DNA from: Rhodospirillales bacterium | GTDB lineage: Bacteria > Pseudomonadota > Alphaproteobacteria > SP197 | NCBI GenBank assembly: GCA_014323865.1 | Contig: JACONG010000016.1 | Location: forward strand, 480,523 to 544,522 | Direction: 5' to 3' | DNA: 64,000 bases | Shown: in pieces, positions 52,241 to 62,768 of the stretch | Layout of the letters: the number at the start of each line of letters is the position of its first letter | Numbering within the stretch: position 1 is the first letter of the stretch | The notes under the pieces: model-generated | The model's database searches: none | Told to the model about the DNA's origin: nothing | Seen by the model: only the letters and a program-made list of their open reading frames with translations | Program-made: the position numbers and the translations under genes

Positions 52241-52842
52241 CAATGGAAGCCCGCAGCTCCGATCAGCTTGGCGAAGGCCCGGGCGCGATGGTTGAAGGCC
52301 TTCTTCTCCTCCATCGCCATTTCGCCGAACGTGCGGCTGTCGCCTTCGGGCACGAAGCAGGAGTCGTAACCGAATCCGTTTTCGCCGCGCGGCGGGAATT
52401 CGAGATGGCCGTCGATCCGGCCCTCGAAGGTTCGCGTCCGGCCGTCCGGCCAAGCTAGGCCTAGAACGCAATGGAAGCTTGCACGGCGGTCCGGGTTGTC
52501 ACCGAGCTCACGTTCCACCCGCGCCATGGCAAGAGCGAAATCCTTGTCGGGTCCGCCCCAGCGTGCCGAGTAGATGCCCGGTTCACCGCTCAGACCGGAG
52601 ACCGCGAGACCGGAGTCGTCTGACAGCGCAGGCAGCCCCGAACCGTCTGCCGCCGCGACCGCCTTAATCAGTGCGTTGTCTTTAAAGGTGTCGCCGGTTT
52701 CCTCGGGCTCGGGCAGGCCGAGTGTGTCGGCGCCGACGACATCCACCGAGAACGGCTGCAACAGATCGTCGATTTCGCGCACCTTGCCGAGATTGTGGCT
52801 GGCGATCACAAGCTTCGGTGGCAGGTCGAGCCGCTCGCTCAT
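52240..52842 (-). CDS. rdgB: XTP/dITP diphosphatase (RdgB/HAM1)
   Basis: House-cleaning pyrophosphatase that removes deaminated purine nucleotides. The 200-residue protein has [12 protein letters not shown] near the N-terminus, the [20 protein letters not shown] block as metal/substrate site in shortened form, and the C-terminal [12 protein letters not shown]. It shares one base with rph upstream and one with hemW downstream, so the three genes form one translationally linked operon. Confidence 0.96.
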   Translation of the reverse strand: MSERLDLPPKLVIASHNLGKVREIDDLLQPFSVDVVGADTLGLPEPEETGDTFKDNALIKAVAAADGSGLPALSDDSGLAVSGLSGEPGIYSARWGGPDKDFALAMARVERELGDNPDRRASFHCVLGLAWPDGRTRTFEGRIDGHLEFPPRGENGFGYDSCFVPEGDSRTFGEMAMEEKKAFNHRARAFAKLIGAAGFH

Positions 52843-53567
52843 CAGGCCAGTCCCAAGGCCGCTTTCTGGTGGCCCACGAGTTCATCGATGCCCGCGACAG
52901 CGAGGTCGAGCAGCCGGTCGAACTCCGTGCGGCGAAAGACTGCGCCCTCGGCGGTCGCCTGGACTTCGACCAGGTTGCCCAGGCCCGTCATGACGAAGTT
53001 GGCGTCGGCACCGGCTGTCGAATCCTCGGCATAGTCGAGGTCGGCGACCGGCACGCCGTCGATGATGCCGCAGGAGATCGCCGCGACATGATCGCTCAGC
53101 GGCAGAGATGCGATGAGGCCTTCGTCGACCAGGTGCTGAAGCGCGATGTGGAGGGCGACGAAACCGCCGGTGATCGCTGCCGTGCGTGTGCCGCCGTCGG
53201 CCTGGATGACGTCGCAATCGACTTTGATCTGACGTTCGCCCAGCACCTCCAGATCGGCCACGGCGCGCAGGCTGCGACCGATCAGGCGCTGAATCTCCTG
53301 TGTCCGGCCCGACTGCTTGCCGCGGGCGGCTTCGCGATCGGTACGGGTGTTGGTCGCACGCGGCAGCATGCCATATTCGGCCGTGACCCAGCCGCGCCCC
53401 CGGTTGCGCAGCCATGGCGGTACCCGTTCCTCAACACTGGCGGTACAGAGCACATGGGTGTCACCGAATCGGGTCATGCACGATCCCTCGGCGTGTTTGG
53501 AAAAGCCTGGCTCGAGCCGGATGGTACGCAAGGCCTCGGGCGTGCGGCCGCTGGGTCGTGTCATCAT
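52842..53567 (-). CDS. rph: Ribonuclease PH
   Basis: Phosphate-dependent 3'-5' exoribonuclease that trims tRNA 3' ends. The 241-residue protein has [54 protein letters not shown] and RSLRAVADL, plus the catalytic [17 protein letters not shown] region. Two adjacent ATGs are possible starts (53565-53567 or the next codon). It is divergent from hrcA, with 121 bases between the starts. Confidence 0.96.
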   Translation of the reverse strand: MMTRPSGRTPEALRTIRLEPGFSKHAEGSCMTRFGDTHVLCTASVEERVPPWLRNRGRGWVTAEYGMLPRATNTRTDREAARGKQSGRTQEIQRLIGRSLRAVADLEVLGERQIKVDCDVIQADGGTRTAAITGGFVALHIALQHLVDEGLIASLPLSDHVAAISCGIIDGVPVADLDYAEDSTAGADANFVMTGLGNLVEVQATAEGAVFRRTEFDRLLDLAVAGIDELVGHQKAALGLA

Positions 53568-53637
53568 GGGTCCTGTCTGGTGGCGGGGCGGACCCTACCG
53601 TTGTTTGACGGTTGCCGGAACCACCGATCGTTCGCCG

Positions 53638-53666
53638 TTGACCCCGACCGGGACAGCGCTTACATG
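53638..53666 (+). promoter_or_regulatory. Candidate promoter of hrcA-grpE
   Basis: TTGACC at 53638-53643 and TACATG at 53661-53666 are spaced by 17 bases, a reasonable sigma-70-type pair, 23 bases before the hrcA ATG. No CIRCE inverted repeat (TTAGCACTC..GAGTGCTAA) was seen here or elsewhere in the window. Confidence 0.4.
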
Positions 53667-53688
53667 CAGCCCCGTGCGGGGCGCGCCA

Positions 53689-54750
53689 ATGTCTCGGAAA
53701 GAGGGGATGATTCAGGAACTTAACGAACGTAGCCGAGAGATCTTCCGCGTCCTGGTGGACGAATACGTCCGCACCGGCGAGCCGGTAGGGTCGCGCACGA
53801 TCGCCAGGCAGCTGCCGGGATCGCTGTCGCCCGCCAGCGTGCGCAACGTCATGTCCGATCTTGAGGATGCCGGGCTGATCTTTGCGCCGCACACCAGCGC
53901 CGGTCGCCAGCCGACCGATCTCGGCCTGCGTCTGTTTGTCGACGGCCTTCTGCAGCTTGGTGATCTTGCCGCCGACGAACGCGCCGCCATCAAGGCAGCC
54001 TGCGAGGACTCGGGCCGCGCCTTCGAAGAGGTGCTGGCGTCGGCCACGGGCCTGCTCTCGGGCCTGTCGCATCATGCCGGTGTCGTCGTCGCACCCAAGC
54101 AGGAGTCGGCCTTCCGCCACGTCGAGTTCGTTTCGCTCGCCCCGGATCGGGCCCTAGTCATCGTCGTCCAGGAAAATGGCGCGGTCGAAAACCGGATCAT
54201 CGAACTGCCGCCCGGTGTCACGCCCCAAGCCCTGATCCGTGCGGGCAACTATCTCTCCTCGCGGCTGGGCGGCCGCACGCTGGACGAGGCGCGCAGCCAG
54301 ATCCTGGCGGAACTGGCACATCACGAAGCCGAACTCGACGCGCTTTCCGAGCGGGTCGTGACGGCCGGGCTTGCGACTTGGTCAGGTGCCAACACACCCG
54401 AGGAGCGCGCGACCCTGATGGTCAAAGGGCAGGCCAACCTGCTCGACGACGTCCGGGCACTGGCCGATCTGGAGCGCATTCGCGAGCTGTTCGACAAGCT
54501 CGACGAGGCGCACCACATGTCTCAGCTCATTGACCTGACGCAGGAGGCCGAGGGCGTCAGCATCTTCATCGGGGCCGACAACGAACTGTTCCAGCTCTCG
54601 GGTTGTTCGACGATTGTGGCACCTGTCTCCGATGAAGGCGGCCGCTTTATCGGCGCATTGGGCGTGATTGGCCCGACCCGCATGAACTACGCCCGCATCA
54701 TTCCCATAGTGGACTATACTGCCAAAATCGTGGGCCGCCTGCTGAGCTGA
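53689..54750 (+). CDS. hrcA: Heat-inducible transcription repressor HrcA
   Basis: Repressor of class I heat-shock genes that binds CIRCE. The ATG at 53689 gives 353 residues. The N-terminal winged helix has LNERSREIFRVLVDEYVRTGEPVGSR in broken form and SPASVRNVMSDLEDAGLI. The C-terminal GAF-like part ends GPTRMNYARIIPIVDY, the HrcA signature. The frame is open upstream, but that DNA is antisense of rph. It is followed by grpE after 36 bases, the usual order. Confidence 0.96.
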   Translation: MSRKEGMIQELNERSREIFRVLVDEYVRTGEPVGSRTIARQLPGSLSPASVRNVMSDLEDAGLIFAPHTSAGRQPTDLGLRLFVDGLLQLGDLAADERAAIKAACEDSGRAFEEVLASATGLLSGLSHHAGVVVAPKQESAFRHVEFVSLAPDRALVIVVQENGAVENRIIELPPGVTPQALIRAGNYLSSRLGGRTLDEARSQILAELAHHEAELDALSERVVTAGLATWSGANTPEERATLMVKGQANLLDDVRALADLERIRELFDKLDEAHHMSQLIDLTQEAEGVSIFIGADNELFQLSGCSTIVAPVSDEGGRFIGALGVIGPTRMNYARIIPIVDYTAKIVGRLLS

Positions 54751-54786
54751 CATATGACACCACCGAACGACCCGAACAGGACCGAG

Positions 54787-55479
54787 ATGAGTGACGAAAC
54801 GAAGAAAAACCCGGAGGCCGACGAGACGGTCACGCCTCAGCCCGCCAACGACGACACCACCGTCGAGGAGGTCGTCGAGTTCGGCGGGTCGGCGTCGGAC
54901 ATCGCCGAGGATGGCCTGGATGCCGACGACGGTCTGGTGATCGACGAGATCGCTACGGATGACGATGATTCTTCGGACGACAACGATGCCGGGCGCATTG
55001 CCGAGCTCGAGGGCCAGGTCGCCGATCTGACCGACCGCCTGCTGCGTGCCGCCGCCGAGATGGAAAACGTGCGCAAGCGGGCTCAGAAGGATCGCGAGGA
55101 TGCCAGCAAGTTTGCGACCTCGAAGTTCGCCGAGGACATGCTTGCGGTGGCCGACAACCTCAACCGGGCGCTCGAAGCCGTGTCCGGCGAAGACCGCCAG
55201 GGCGGCTCCGCCAAGGGTCTGGTCGAGGGTGTCGACCTGACCATGCGCGCGCTCAACGGCGCCTTGAGCCGTCACGGCATTGAGATGATTGAAACCGCCG
55301 GTGCGCGTTTCGATCCCAACCTGCATCAGGCCATGTTCGAGACCGAAACGAACGACTTCGAGCCCGGCACGGTGATGCAGGTGCTGCGTTCGGGCTACAT
55401 GATTCACGGCCGCCTGCTGCGCCCGGTCATGGTCGGTGTTGCCAAGGCGCCGAAGGAGGATGCCTCCTCAGAGGCGTAG
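54787..55479 (+). CDS. grpE: Nucleotide exchange factor GrpE
   Basis: Co-chaperone that exchanges ADP for ATP on DnaK. I chose the ATG at 54787 (230 residues), preceded by AGGA; an ATG at 54754 would add eleven residues. The N-terminal 75 residues are acidic and low-complexity. The coiled coil (about 78-130) has LRAAAEMENVRKRAQKDRED, and the C-terminal beta domain has DPNLHQAMF-type and LRSGYMIHGRLLRPVMVGV motifs. A GGAGG-ATG-CCTCC hairpin lies inside the end of the gene (55455-55467). Confidence 0.95.
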   Translation: MSDETKKNPEADETVTPQPANDDTTVEEVVEFGGSASDIAEDGLDADDGLVIDEIATDDDDSSDDNDAGRIAELEGQVADLTDRLLRAAAEMENVRKRAQKDREDASKFATSKFAEDMLAVADNLNRALEAVSGEDRQGGSAKGLVEGVDLTMRALNGALSRHGIEMIETAGARFDPNLHQAMFETETNDFEPGTVMQVLRSGYMIHGRLLRPVMVGVAKAPKEDASSEA

Positions 55480-56106
55480 CGCGAACAGGTTGGCGAGCGC
55501 CCGACGTCGGTGACATCGAGGCCGTCTGGCCGCGCTTTGAGCCAGCGGCGTTCGCTCATGTGACGGGCCAATGCGGCGTCGAGATGGGAGCGCTCCGATC
55601 CGTCCTCTGCGCATCGTGCGATCAGGCCGCCGCCAGCATCGCCGCCCAGCCCCAGCGTGGTGCCCCTTGTCGGTCTGCAGGTAACCCGCGTCGGTCGCGA
55701 TCAGGTGGCCGAGGGCGACCCGGCTGCCCGCAATGTCGCCGCCCGGATGGTTGCCGCAAAGCGTGATTGCGACCTGCAGTGGCGTCAGAAGATCGGTGAC
55801 CCGGGCGTTAGCGAGCCTGTGGGCGATCTCTATGAGATCCTCGACGACGAACAGCGCGTCACGCTGAACGAACTGGTCAAGGACTTCCGTCATATGCGCG
55901 GGTAACCCCAAGCCTACGTGCATCACTTTTCCTGGTTTTGGTCTTGAGCCATTGATGACTGCGGCCGAGAGGAACACAGTTTTTGAGAAGAGGTTCCCTT
56001 TCGCCCACCCGCATAGGGCCGGAGCGAGCCAGAGGCACAAAGAGTTACGCGGTTACAGGATCCCCCTTTGCAGACACCGCGTACGTGCCCCGCCTGTTTT
56101 CGAGGC
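55480..56106. other. 627-bp gap after grpE, no supported gene
   Basis: Both strands are open in places but none gives a recognised protein. On the plus strand a frame ending at 55905 codes GDLYEILDDEQRVTLNELVKDF with normal codon use, without a good start. On the minus strand frames near 55560-55900 look vaguely like winged-helix regulators but switch frame. The likeliest reading is decayed coding DNA up to about 55905, then a true spacer. Nothing is seen in 55906-56106. Confidence 0.4.
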
Positions 56107-56943
56107 TCAGCTTCGGCCCGAAGCGAGGCGCATCATCTTGCCGTCCGGCATCGCGCGCTCTAGATGGGGGAACATGCCCTCGTCGGCCATGGCCTTACCG
56201 AACGCCATCAGGGTGCCGTAGACGCCGCGGAACAGGCTGCCGCCGGTGCTGATGCGAGTGATGCCGAGTTCTGCCATATGGGCAACGGTCGCCCCGCCGC
56301 CCATGCCCACCACCACGTTGAGCGGTCCGTCGACCTCGGCAACGAAGGTCTTGAGTGTCGCATCGTCGGTCGGACCGGGCGCATAGAGGCAGTCGGCGCC
56401 CGCTTCGCGAAACCGGTTGAGCCGCCTGATGGACTCGGGCAGCGGGTCGTCGTGGCCATAGAGGAAACACTCGGCACGGGCCGTCAGGGTGAAGGCGGTT
56501 CCGCTGTTGTCGGCGGCCTCCCGCGCCGCTGCAATGCGATCTGCGGCGAGGTCGATGTCGTAGTACGGCTTCGCCGGATTGCCGGTGTAGTCCTCGATAC
56601 CGCAGCCCGCCATGCCGCGCCCTATGGCATCGCCGATGCAGGACGCGACCGCCTCCGGGCTGTGACCGTAGCCGTTCTCGAGGTCGCCGTTGACCGGCAC
56701 CTTCACGGCCTTGGCAATCGCCTCGTGACGCGCCATGGTCAGGTCATAGGGTGCGGCGTCGGGTCCGTCGGGCAGCCCGTTGGCGTAGTTGATGCCCGCG
56801 CTGGTCGTTGCCAGGGCCTCGAAGCCCAGCGACTCCAGAAGTCGGGCACTACCGGGATCCCACGCATTGGGCATCACGAAGGTCTTACCTTTCGCGTGCA
56901 GGGCCCGGAATCGGGCGGCTTTTTCGGCGAGGGTGACGGGCAT
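56107..56943 (-). CDS. Isocitrate lyase/PEP mutase family protein
   Basis: A 278-residue alpha/beta-barrel enzyme with the PEP-mutase layout: KTFVMPNAWDPGSARLLESLGF, ATTSAGINYANGLPDG, VNGDLENGYG and GCGIEDYTG, with metal-binding aspartate and glutamates. The catalytic KKCGH motif of isocitrate lyase is absent, so it belongs to the oxaloacetate decarboxylase/2-methylisocitrate-lyase-like group. Many members cleave or form C-C or C-P bonds on 2-oxo acids; the exact reaction is unknown. Confidence 0.85.
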   Translation of the reverse strand: MPVTLAEKAARFRALHAKGKTFVMPNAWDPGSARLLESLGFEALATTSAGINYANGLPDGPDAAPYDLTMARHEAIAKAVKVPVNGDLENGYGHSPEAVASCIGDAIGRGMAGCGIEDYTGNPAKPYYDIDLAADRIAAAREAADNSGTAFTLTARAECFLYGHDDPLPESIRRLNRFREAGADCLYAPGPTDDATLKTFVAEVDGPLNVVVGMGGGATVAHMAELGITRISTGGSLFRGVYGTLMAFGKAMADEGMFPHLERAMPDGKMMRLASGRS

Positions 56944-57052
56944 GGCGATCGGCTCCGGATGAGTCCCAAAGACCTAGAACAAAATGCAACATCTGGCAAG
57001 ACAGCGATCTTGTCCCGAGTCCAAAAGCGCTTGTTTTTCGCTGTGTTGCGCC

Positions 57053-57080
57053 CTTGCACCGCTTGGTGTCACACCCATAT
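57053..57080 (+). promoter_or_regulatory. Probable sigma-32 (RpoH) heat-shock promoter of dnaK
   Basis: CTTGCAC at 57053-57059 and CCCATAT at 57074-57080, with 14 bases between them, match the sigma-32 consensus (CTTGAAA, 13-17 bases, CCCATNT). The element lies 92 bases before the dnaK ATG, as expected for a heat-shock operon not controlled by CIRCE. Confidence 0.6.
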
Positions 57081-57131
57081 CACACATGGCCCGAAAGAAA
57101 TTTTCTTGGGTCCACCCTGAGGCGCCGCGCC

Positions 57132-57153
57132 GCGGGCCTTGCACAGGGCCCGC
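57132..57153 (+). promoter_or_regulatory. GC-rich hairpin just upstream of the dnaK ribosome site
   Basis: GCGGGCC (57132-57138) pairs with GGCCCGC (57147-57153) around an eight-base loop, ending four bases before AAGGAG. It could affect mRNA stability or translation. It does not cover the ribosome site itself, so a classical RNA thermometer is not indicated. Confidence 0.4.
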
Positions 57154-57171
57154 CAAAAGGAGAACGAACAC

Positions 57172-59094
<1,923 letters not shown>

Positions 59095-59116
59095 TCAAGG
59101 CGCGAACACGATGACA

Positions 59117-59140
59117 GGCCGTACCGCGACCGGTGCGGCC
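59117..59140 (+). other. Stem-loop in the dnaK-dnaJ gap
   Basis: GGCCGTACC (59117-59125) can pair with GGTGCGGCC (59132-59140) over nine base pairs, one of them G-U, around a GCGACC loop. It could lower dnaJ expression relative to dnaK, by processing or partial termination (inference). There is no U-tract. Confidence 0.45.
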
Positions 59141-59176
59141 CGTGTCGGTTCCATTTCGGCGGGATAGATACGAACA

Positions 59177-60313
59177 ATGGCCAAACGCGATTACTATGAC
59201 GTGCTTGGCGTCGAGCGCGGCGCGGACGAGAAGGCGATCAAGAGCGCCTATCGCAAACTCGCCATGCAGTATCACCCCGACCGCAACCAGGACAACGCCG
59301 AGGCCGAGCAGAAGTTCAAGGAAGCCAACGAGGCTTACGAGGTTCTGAAGGACGAGCAGAAGCGCGCCGCCTACGACCAGTTCGGCCATGCCGCCTTCGA
59401 GAACGGCATGGGTGGCGGCGGGGCCCAGGCGCATGATTTTGCTTCGAGCTTCGCCGACGTGTTCGACGATCTGTTCGGCGAGTTCATGGGCGGCAACCGT
59501 CGTCGTGGCCAGGGCAACGGCCAGCGCGGCGCCGATCTGCGTTACAACATGGGGATCACGCTCGAGGAGGCCTTCGCCGGCAAGCAGGCGAAGGTCCGCG
59601 TGCCGACCGCCGTCATCTGCGAAGCCTGTGGCGGTAGCGGTGCCGACGATCCCGAAGCAACGTCTATCTGCGGCACCTGCGCCGGCTACGGCAAGGCGCG
59701 GGCCCAGCAGGGCTTCTTCTCTATCGAGCGGACCTGCCCGACCTGCGGCGGTACGGGCAAGGTGATCGGCGATTCCTGCAAGGTTTGCGGTGGCGCGGGC
59801 CGGGTGCAGAAGGAAAAGTCGCTCAACGTCACGATCCCTGCCGGCGTCGACGACGGCATGCGCATTCGCCTCTCGGGCGAGGGCGAGGCGGGCGGGCGCG
59901 GCGGGCCCGCGGGCGATCTCTACATCGTTCTGACCGTCCGCCCGCATCCGATCTTCCAGCGCGACGGCGGCACGATCTACTGCCCGGTGCCGATCACGCT
60001 CGTGACCGCGGCTCTCGGCGGTACGATCGAGGTCCCCACGATCGACGGCAAGCGCGCCAAGGTTTCGATTCCCGCCGGAACGCAGACCGGACGTCAGTTC
60101 CGCTTACGCGGCAAGGGTATGACCGGTGTCCGCAGCTCGGCCCGCGGTGACATGATCATCGAAACCTTGGTCGAAACCCCGGTCGCCCTGACTGCCCGCC
60201 AGAAAGAGCTCCTCAAGAAGTTCGATGAGGCCGGTGGCGGCAAGGGCCAGAACCCGGAATCGGAAGGCTTCTTCACCAAGGTGAAGGACCTCTGGCAGGA
60301 CCTGACCGACTAG
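59177..60313 (+). CDS. dnaJ: Chaperone DnaJ (Hsp40)
   Basis: Co-chaperone that stimulates the ATPase of DnaK. The 378-residue protein has the J domain with HPD in YHPDRNQ (about residue 33), a short glycine-rich linker, four zinc motifs ([32 protein letters not shown]) and the C-terminal substrate-binding domains. All features of class A DnaJ are present. It follows dnaK after 82 bases that contain a stem-loop. Confidence 0.97.
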   Translation: MAKRDYYDVLGVERGADEKAIKSAYRKLAMQYHPDRNQDNAEAEQKFKEANEAYEVLKDEQKRAAYDQFGHAAFENGMGGGGAQAHDFASSFADVFDDLFGEFMGGNRRRGQGNGQRGADLRYNMGITLEEAFAGKQAKVRVPTAVICEACGGSGADDPEATSICGTCAGYGKARAQQGFFSIERTCPTCGGTGKVIGDSCKVCGGAGRVQKEKSLNVTIPAGVDDGMRIRLSGEGEAGGRGGPAGDLYIVLTVRPHPIFQRDGGTIYCPVPITLVTAALGGTIEVPTIDGKRAKVSIPAGTQTGRQFRLRGKGMTGVRSSARGDMIIETLVETPVALTARQKELLKKFDEAGGGKGQNPESEGFFTKVKDLWQDLTD

Positions 60314-60403
60314 ATCGGGTTCGACCGAATTCACCTGCCGTTCGCCCTCAGTTTGCCACACCCCGGGTGAATGATTTCCGGTTGCCGCGAAGGAACTGTT
60401 TAT

Positions 60404-60758
60404 ATGCGCCTGACTGCTTCCTCTGGTTCTCGCCGCCGTACTGTCGTCGCCCGCACTCGCTCAATCCAGCGTGATGCGGGAAGAAGATCTGATGGCCTGT
60501 GCCGACGGTCTAAGCGCGGCCAATGCCAACGACGATGGCAGGATGACGCACGACGAGGCGATGGCTGCGAACTTCAGCCTGCTCGACGGCGATGCCGACG
60601 GTGTCGTGACCGAAAAGGAGTTCGCGGCCTGCCGCACAGGTGTGACCCTCGAGGAGTACCTAGCCTTCGGGATGGTACGCTACGAACGCGCCGCCGAAGA
60701 GGCGCTGTCCGATCCCGATGTCGGCATTCCCGTCAAGGTGCTCACACGTGTGCGCTGA
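60404..60758 (+). pseudogene. EF-hand protein with frameshift at the signal peptide (or mis-called base)
   Basis: A start codon (ATG at 60404, after AAGGAA) reads MRL and then goes out of frame. One base later the correct frame codes LLPLVLAAVLSSPALAQSSV, a clear signal peptide, and two paired EF-hand loops: NANDDGRMTHDE and DGDADGVVTEKE, each with full calcium-ligand pattern. Removing one base at about 60413 gives an intact secreted protein of about 118 residues. A GTG at 60471 could start a form without signal. Whether the lesion is real or an error cannot be decided here. Confidence 0.65.
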
Positions 60759-60804
60759 GCGCACACTGTTTCCATCTCGGCGCGTTCCGTTCTATGGATG
60801 CGCT

Positions 60805-61614
60805 ATGACTGTCAGGATCGGCATATGCGGAGCCGCCGGGCGCATGGGCCGCATGCTCGCCCGGACGGCGTTTGTGCGCGAAGGCGCGATCGTGGCCGCG
60901 GGTTCGGAACAGCCGGGTAGCGATTCGCTCGGCAAGGACCTTGGTGTCCTTGCCGGCCTCAAGCCCCTGGAGGTCGCGATCGGCGACGATCGCTCTGCGC
61001 TGTTTGCTGCGAGCGACGTGGTGGTCGATTTCACCGCACCGGTCTCGACGCTCGCCAACGCACGCGAAGCTGCGGCGACCCGCAAGGGCCTCGTGGTTGG
61101 CACCACTGGTCTCTCGGCCGACGACAAGGCCGCGCTCGCCACCTGTGCTGCCTCCGCACCCATCGTCTTCGCCGCCAACATGAGCCTGTGCGTCAACCTC
61201 CTGCTCAGCGTCACGCGCAAGGTTGCCGCGACGCTCGACGACGAGTTCGACATTGAGATCGTCGAGATGCATCACCGCCACAAGGTCGATGCGCCGTCGG
61301 GTACGGCGCTCGCCCTGGCCGAAGCCGTGGCCGAGGGACGTGGGGTCGTCCTCGACGATGTCGCCGACCGGGGTCGTGACGGCATAACCGGTGCGCGCGA
61401 GCGTGGCGCGATCGGGATGGCTGCACTGCGCGGTGGCGATGTCGTGGGCGAACACATGGTCGTCTTCGCCGCCGATGGCGAGCGTATTGAGATCGGACAT
61501 CGCGCCACCGACCGCGGCATCTTCGCCCGCGGTGCGATCACCGCGGCGCTCTGGCTCCATGGCCGGGATCCCGGGTTCTACGATATGCAGGATGTGCTCG
61601 GCCTGAGCGATTGA
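60805..61614 (+). CDS. dapB: 4-hydroxy-tetrahydrodipicolinate reductase
   Basis: NAD(P)H-dependent enzyme of lysine and diaminopimelate synthesis. The ATG at 60805 gives 269 residues. The Rossmann motif is GICGAAGRMGRML, and the VVGTTGLSADD, APIVFAANMSLCVNLL and catalytic EMHHRHKVDAPSGTAL blocks are intact. An in-frame start 87 bases upstream overlaps the EF-hand gene and is less likely. Confidence 0.96.
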   Translation: MTVRIGICGAAGRMGRMLARTAFVREGAIVAAGSEQPGSDSLGKDLGVLAGLKPLEVAIGDDRSALFAASDVVVDFTAPVSTLANAREAAATRKGLVVGTTGLSADDKAALATCAASAPIVFAANMSLCVNLLLSVTRKVAATLDDEFDIEIVEMHHRHKVDAPSGTALALAEAVAEGRGVVLDDVADRGRDGITGARERGAIGMAALRGGDVVGEHMVVFAADGERIEIGHRATDRGIFARGAITAALWLHGRDPGFYDMQDVLGLSD

Positions 61615-61621
61615 CGTCGTG

Positions 61622-62080
61622 TCAGGGTTCCAGCCACTCACCTTCGAGTCTTGGCCGTCCGCGCCGGTTCACCAGCCAGGCTACAAACACGATCAGGGTC
61701 ATGCCGAAGAGCGCTTCCCAAGACAGCCGCTCGCCGAGGAAGACGGCGCCGATCAAGACCGCGACGGTGGGCACGAGATACGCCACCATTGAAGCAGGGG
61801 TCGCGCCGGTGCGTGCCGGCAGGTGGGTAGAAGATCAGGCCGGGAATGGCGCTGCCGACGGTGCCGAGCACCAAGAGTGCGCCGATGCTCGTCCAGCCAA
61901 TCTCCAGGGTCCATGGCTGGTCGAAGCCAAGCGACAGCGGCACCAGCGCAAGGACCGCCGCGACCTGCGACCCGAGGGCCAAGGCAATCGGCGCGACCGG
62001 CCTGGCGCTGCGCGCCAGCACGTTGGTACCCGCGATGCTGATCGCCGCACCAAGCACGGCGAGTCGGTAACCAAGTAGAC
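61622..62080 (-). pseudogene. EamA/DMT transporter pseudogene (C-terminal half, frameshifted)
   Basis: The minus strand codes the second EamA repeat: AVLGAAISIAGTNVLARSARPVAPIALALG, then ALLVLGTVGSAIPGLIFY. At a GGG run (plus-strand 61825-61827) the frame shifts, and the continuation LPARTGATPASMVAYLVPTV..LIVFVAWLVNRR is in another frame, ending at 61622. One base fewer restores the frame (FYHLPARTGA). The first repeat (about five helices) is missing, so even the corrected gene would not be functional. It is a drug/metabolite-type exporter remnant. Confidence 0.75.
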
Positions 62081-62151
62081 ATCGGCATCATACAGCGCGC
62101 CACGGCCGATGGTGGGACGATCTGCTGTGTGGGGCGCGAGCGCGATTTGCC
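62081..62151. other. Short spacer, nothing seen
   Basis: 71 bases between the EamA remnant and the DUF2244 gene with no recognisable feature. Confidence 0.5.
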
Positions 62152-62652
62152 CTATCCGGCATCGGGAACACGCCGCCAGCGTGCCAAGGCATCGTTGATG
62201 GCGCTGGCCAGTTCGCTGCGTTCCTCATCGGTCAGGAACGCGCCGATCAGGAGGCGGCGGCCGTGAGATGTCACCACGAGCTCTGTGCTCTCGTTTCGGC
62301 GCGTTTCGATCCCGACACGGACCCATCCGGGCTCGAAAGTCCAGTAGAGCCTTCTGCCCGATGGTGTGTGGCGGTCGATTCGCAAGACCCGGTTATCGAG
62401 CCGCACGGTTTCGACCGTGCGTCCGGACCGGTAGTTGAGTTCGAACGCGCCCCACACCAGAAGCACCTCCAGGCCGCAGAATCCCGCGACCGGCCAAGCG
62501 CCCAGACTCCAGAAGGCAAGTCCGACGGATCCCAGGGCCAGAGCTAGGCTGCCGATCAGTACGGCAAAGCCCCAGCGCGGGAGGGACCGATGCGGCACGA
62601 GCATCGCATCGAACAAGATTCCGTCAGGTTTGGCGTCGCCGTGTTCGTTCAT
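62152..62652 (-). CDS. DUF2244 family membrane protein
   Basis: A 166-residue protein from the ATG at 62650-62652. Two hydrophobic helices (about 30-50 and 55-75) follow the conserved LVPHRSLPRWGF opening, and a soluble beta-rich domain follows (VRLDNRVLRIDR, FEPGWVRVGI). It matches DUF2244, a family of integral membrane proteins of unknown role found mostly in alphaproteobacteria. In several relatives it sits between oxidase genes and nth; here it is divergent from nth. Confidence 0.85.
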   Translation of the reverse strand: MNEHGDAKPDGILFDAMLVPHRSLPRWGFAVLIGSLALALGSVGLAFWSLGAWPVAGFCGLEVLLVWGAFELNYRSGRTVETVRLDNRVLRIDRHTPSGRRLYWTFEPGWVRVGIETRRNESTELVVTSHGRRLLIGAFLTDEERSELASAINDALARWRRVPDAG

Positions 62653-62768
62653 GGTCACGGTGATAGCGCGTCCGGCACAACGCGTCATCTTGCGCTAAAG
62701 CGTGTCAGGCTGGATCCTGAAACAGGACCCGGACTGTGAGACGGGCCACAGACAAATACGGAGGCCGC

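Noticed and set aside
55480..55905. A MarR-like regulator gene after grpE
   Set aside because: Fragments on both strands look slightly like winged-helix regulators, but neither gives a continuous frame or clear motif, so no gene was called.
53568..57171. CIRCE operator near hrcA, grpE or dnaK
   Set aside because: No TTAGCACTC/GAGTGCTAA pair or near match was found by eye.
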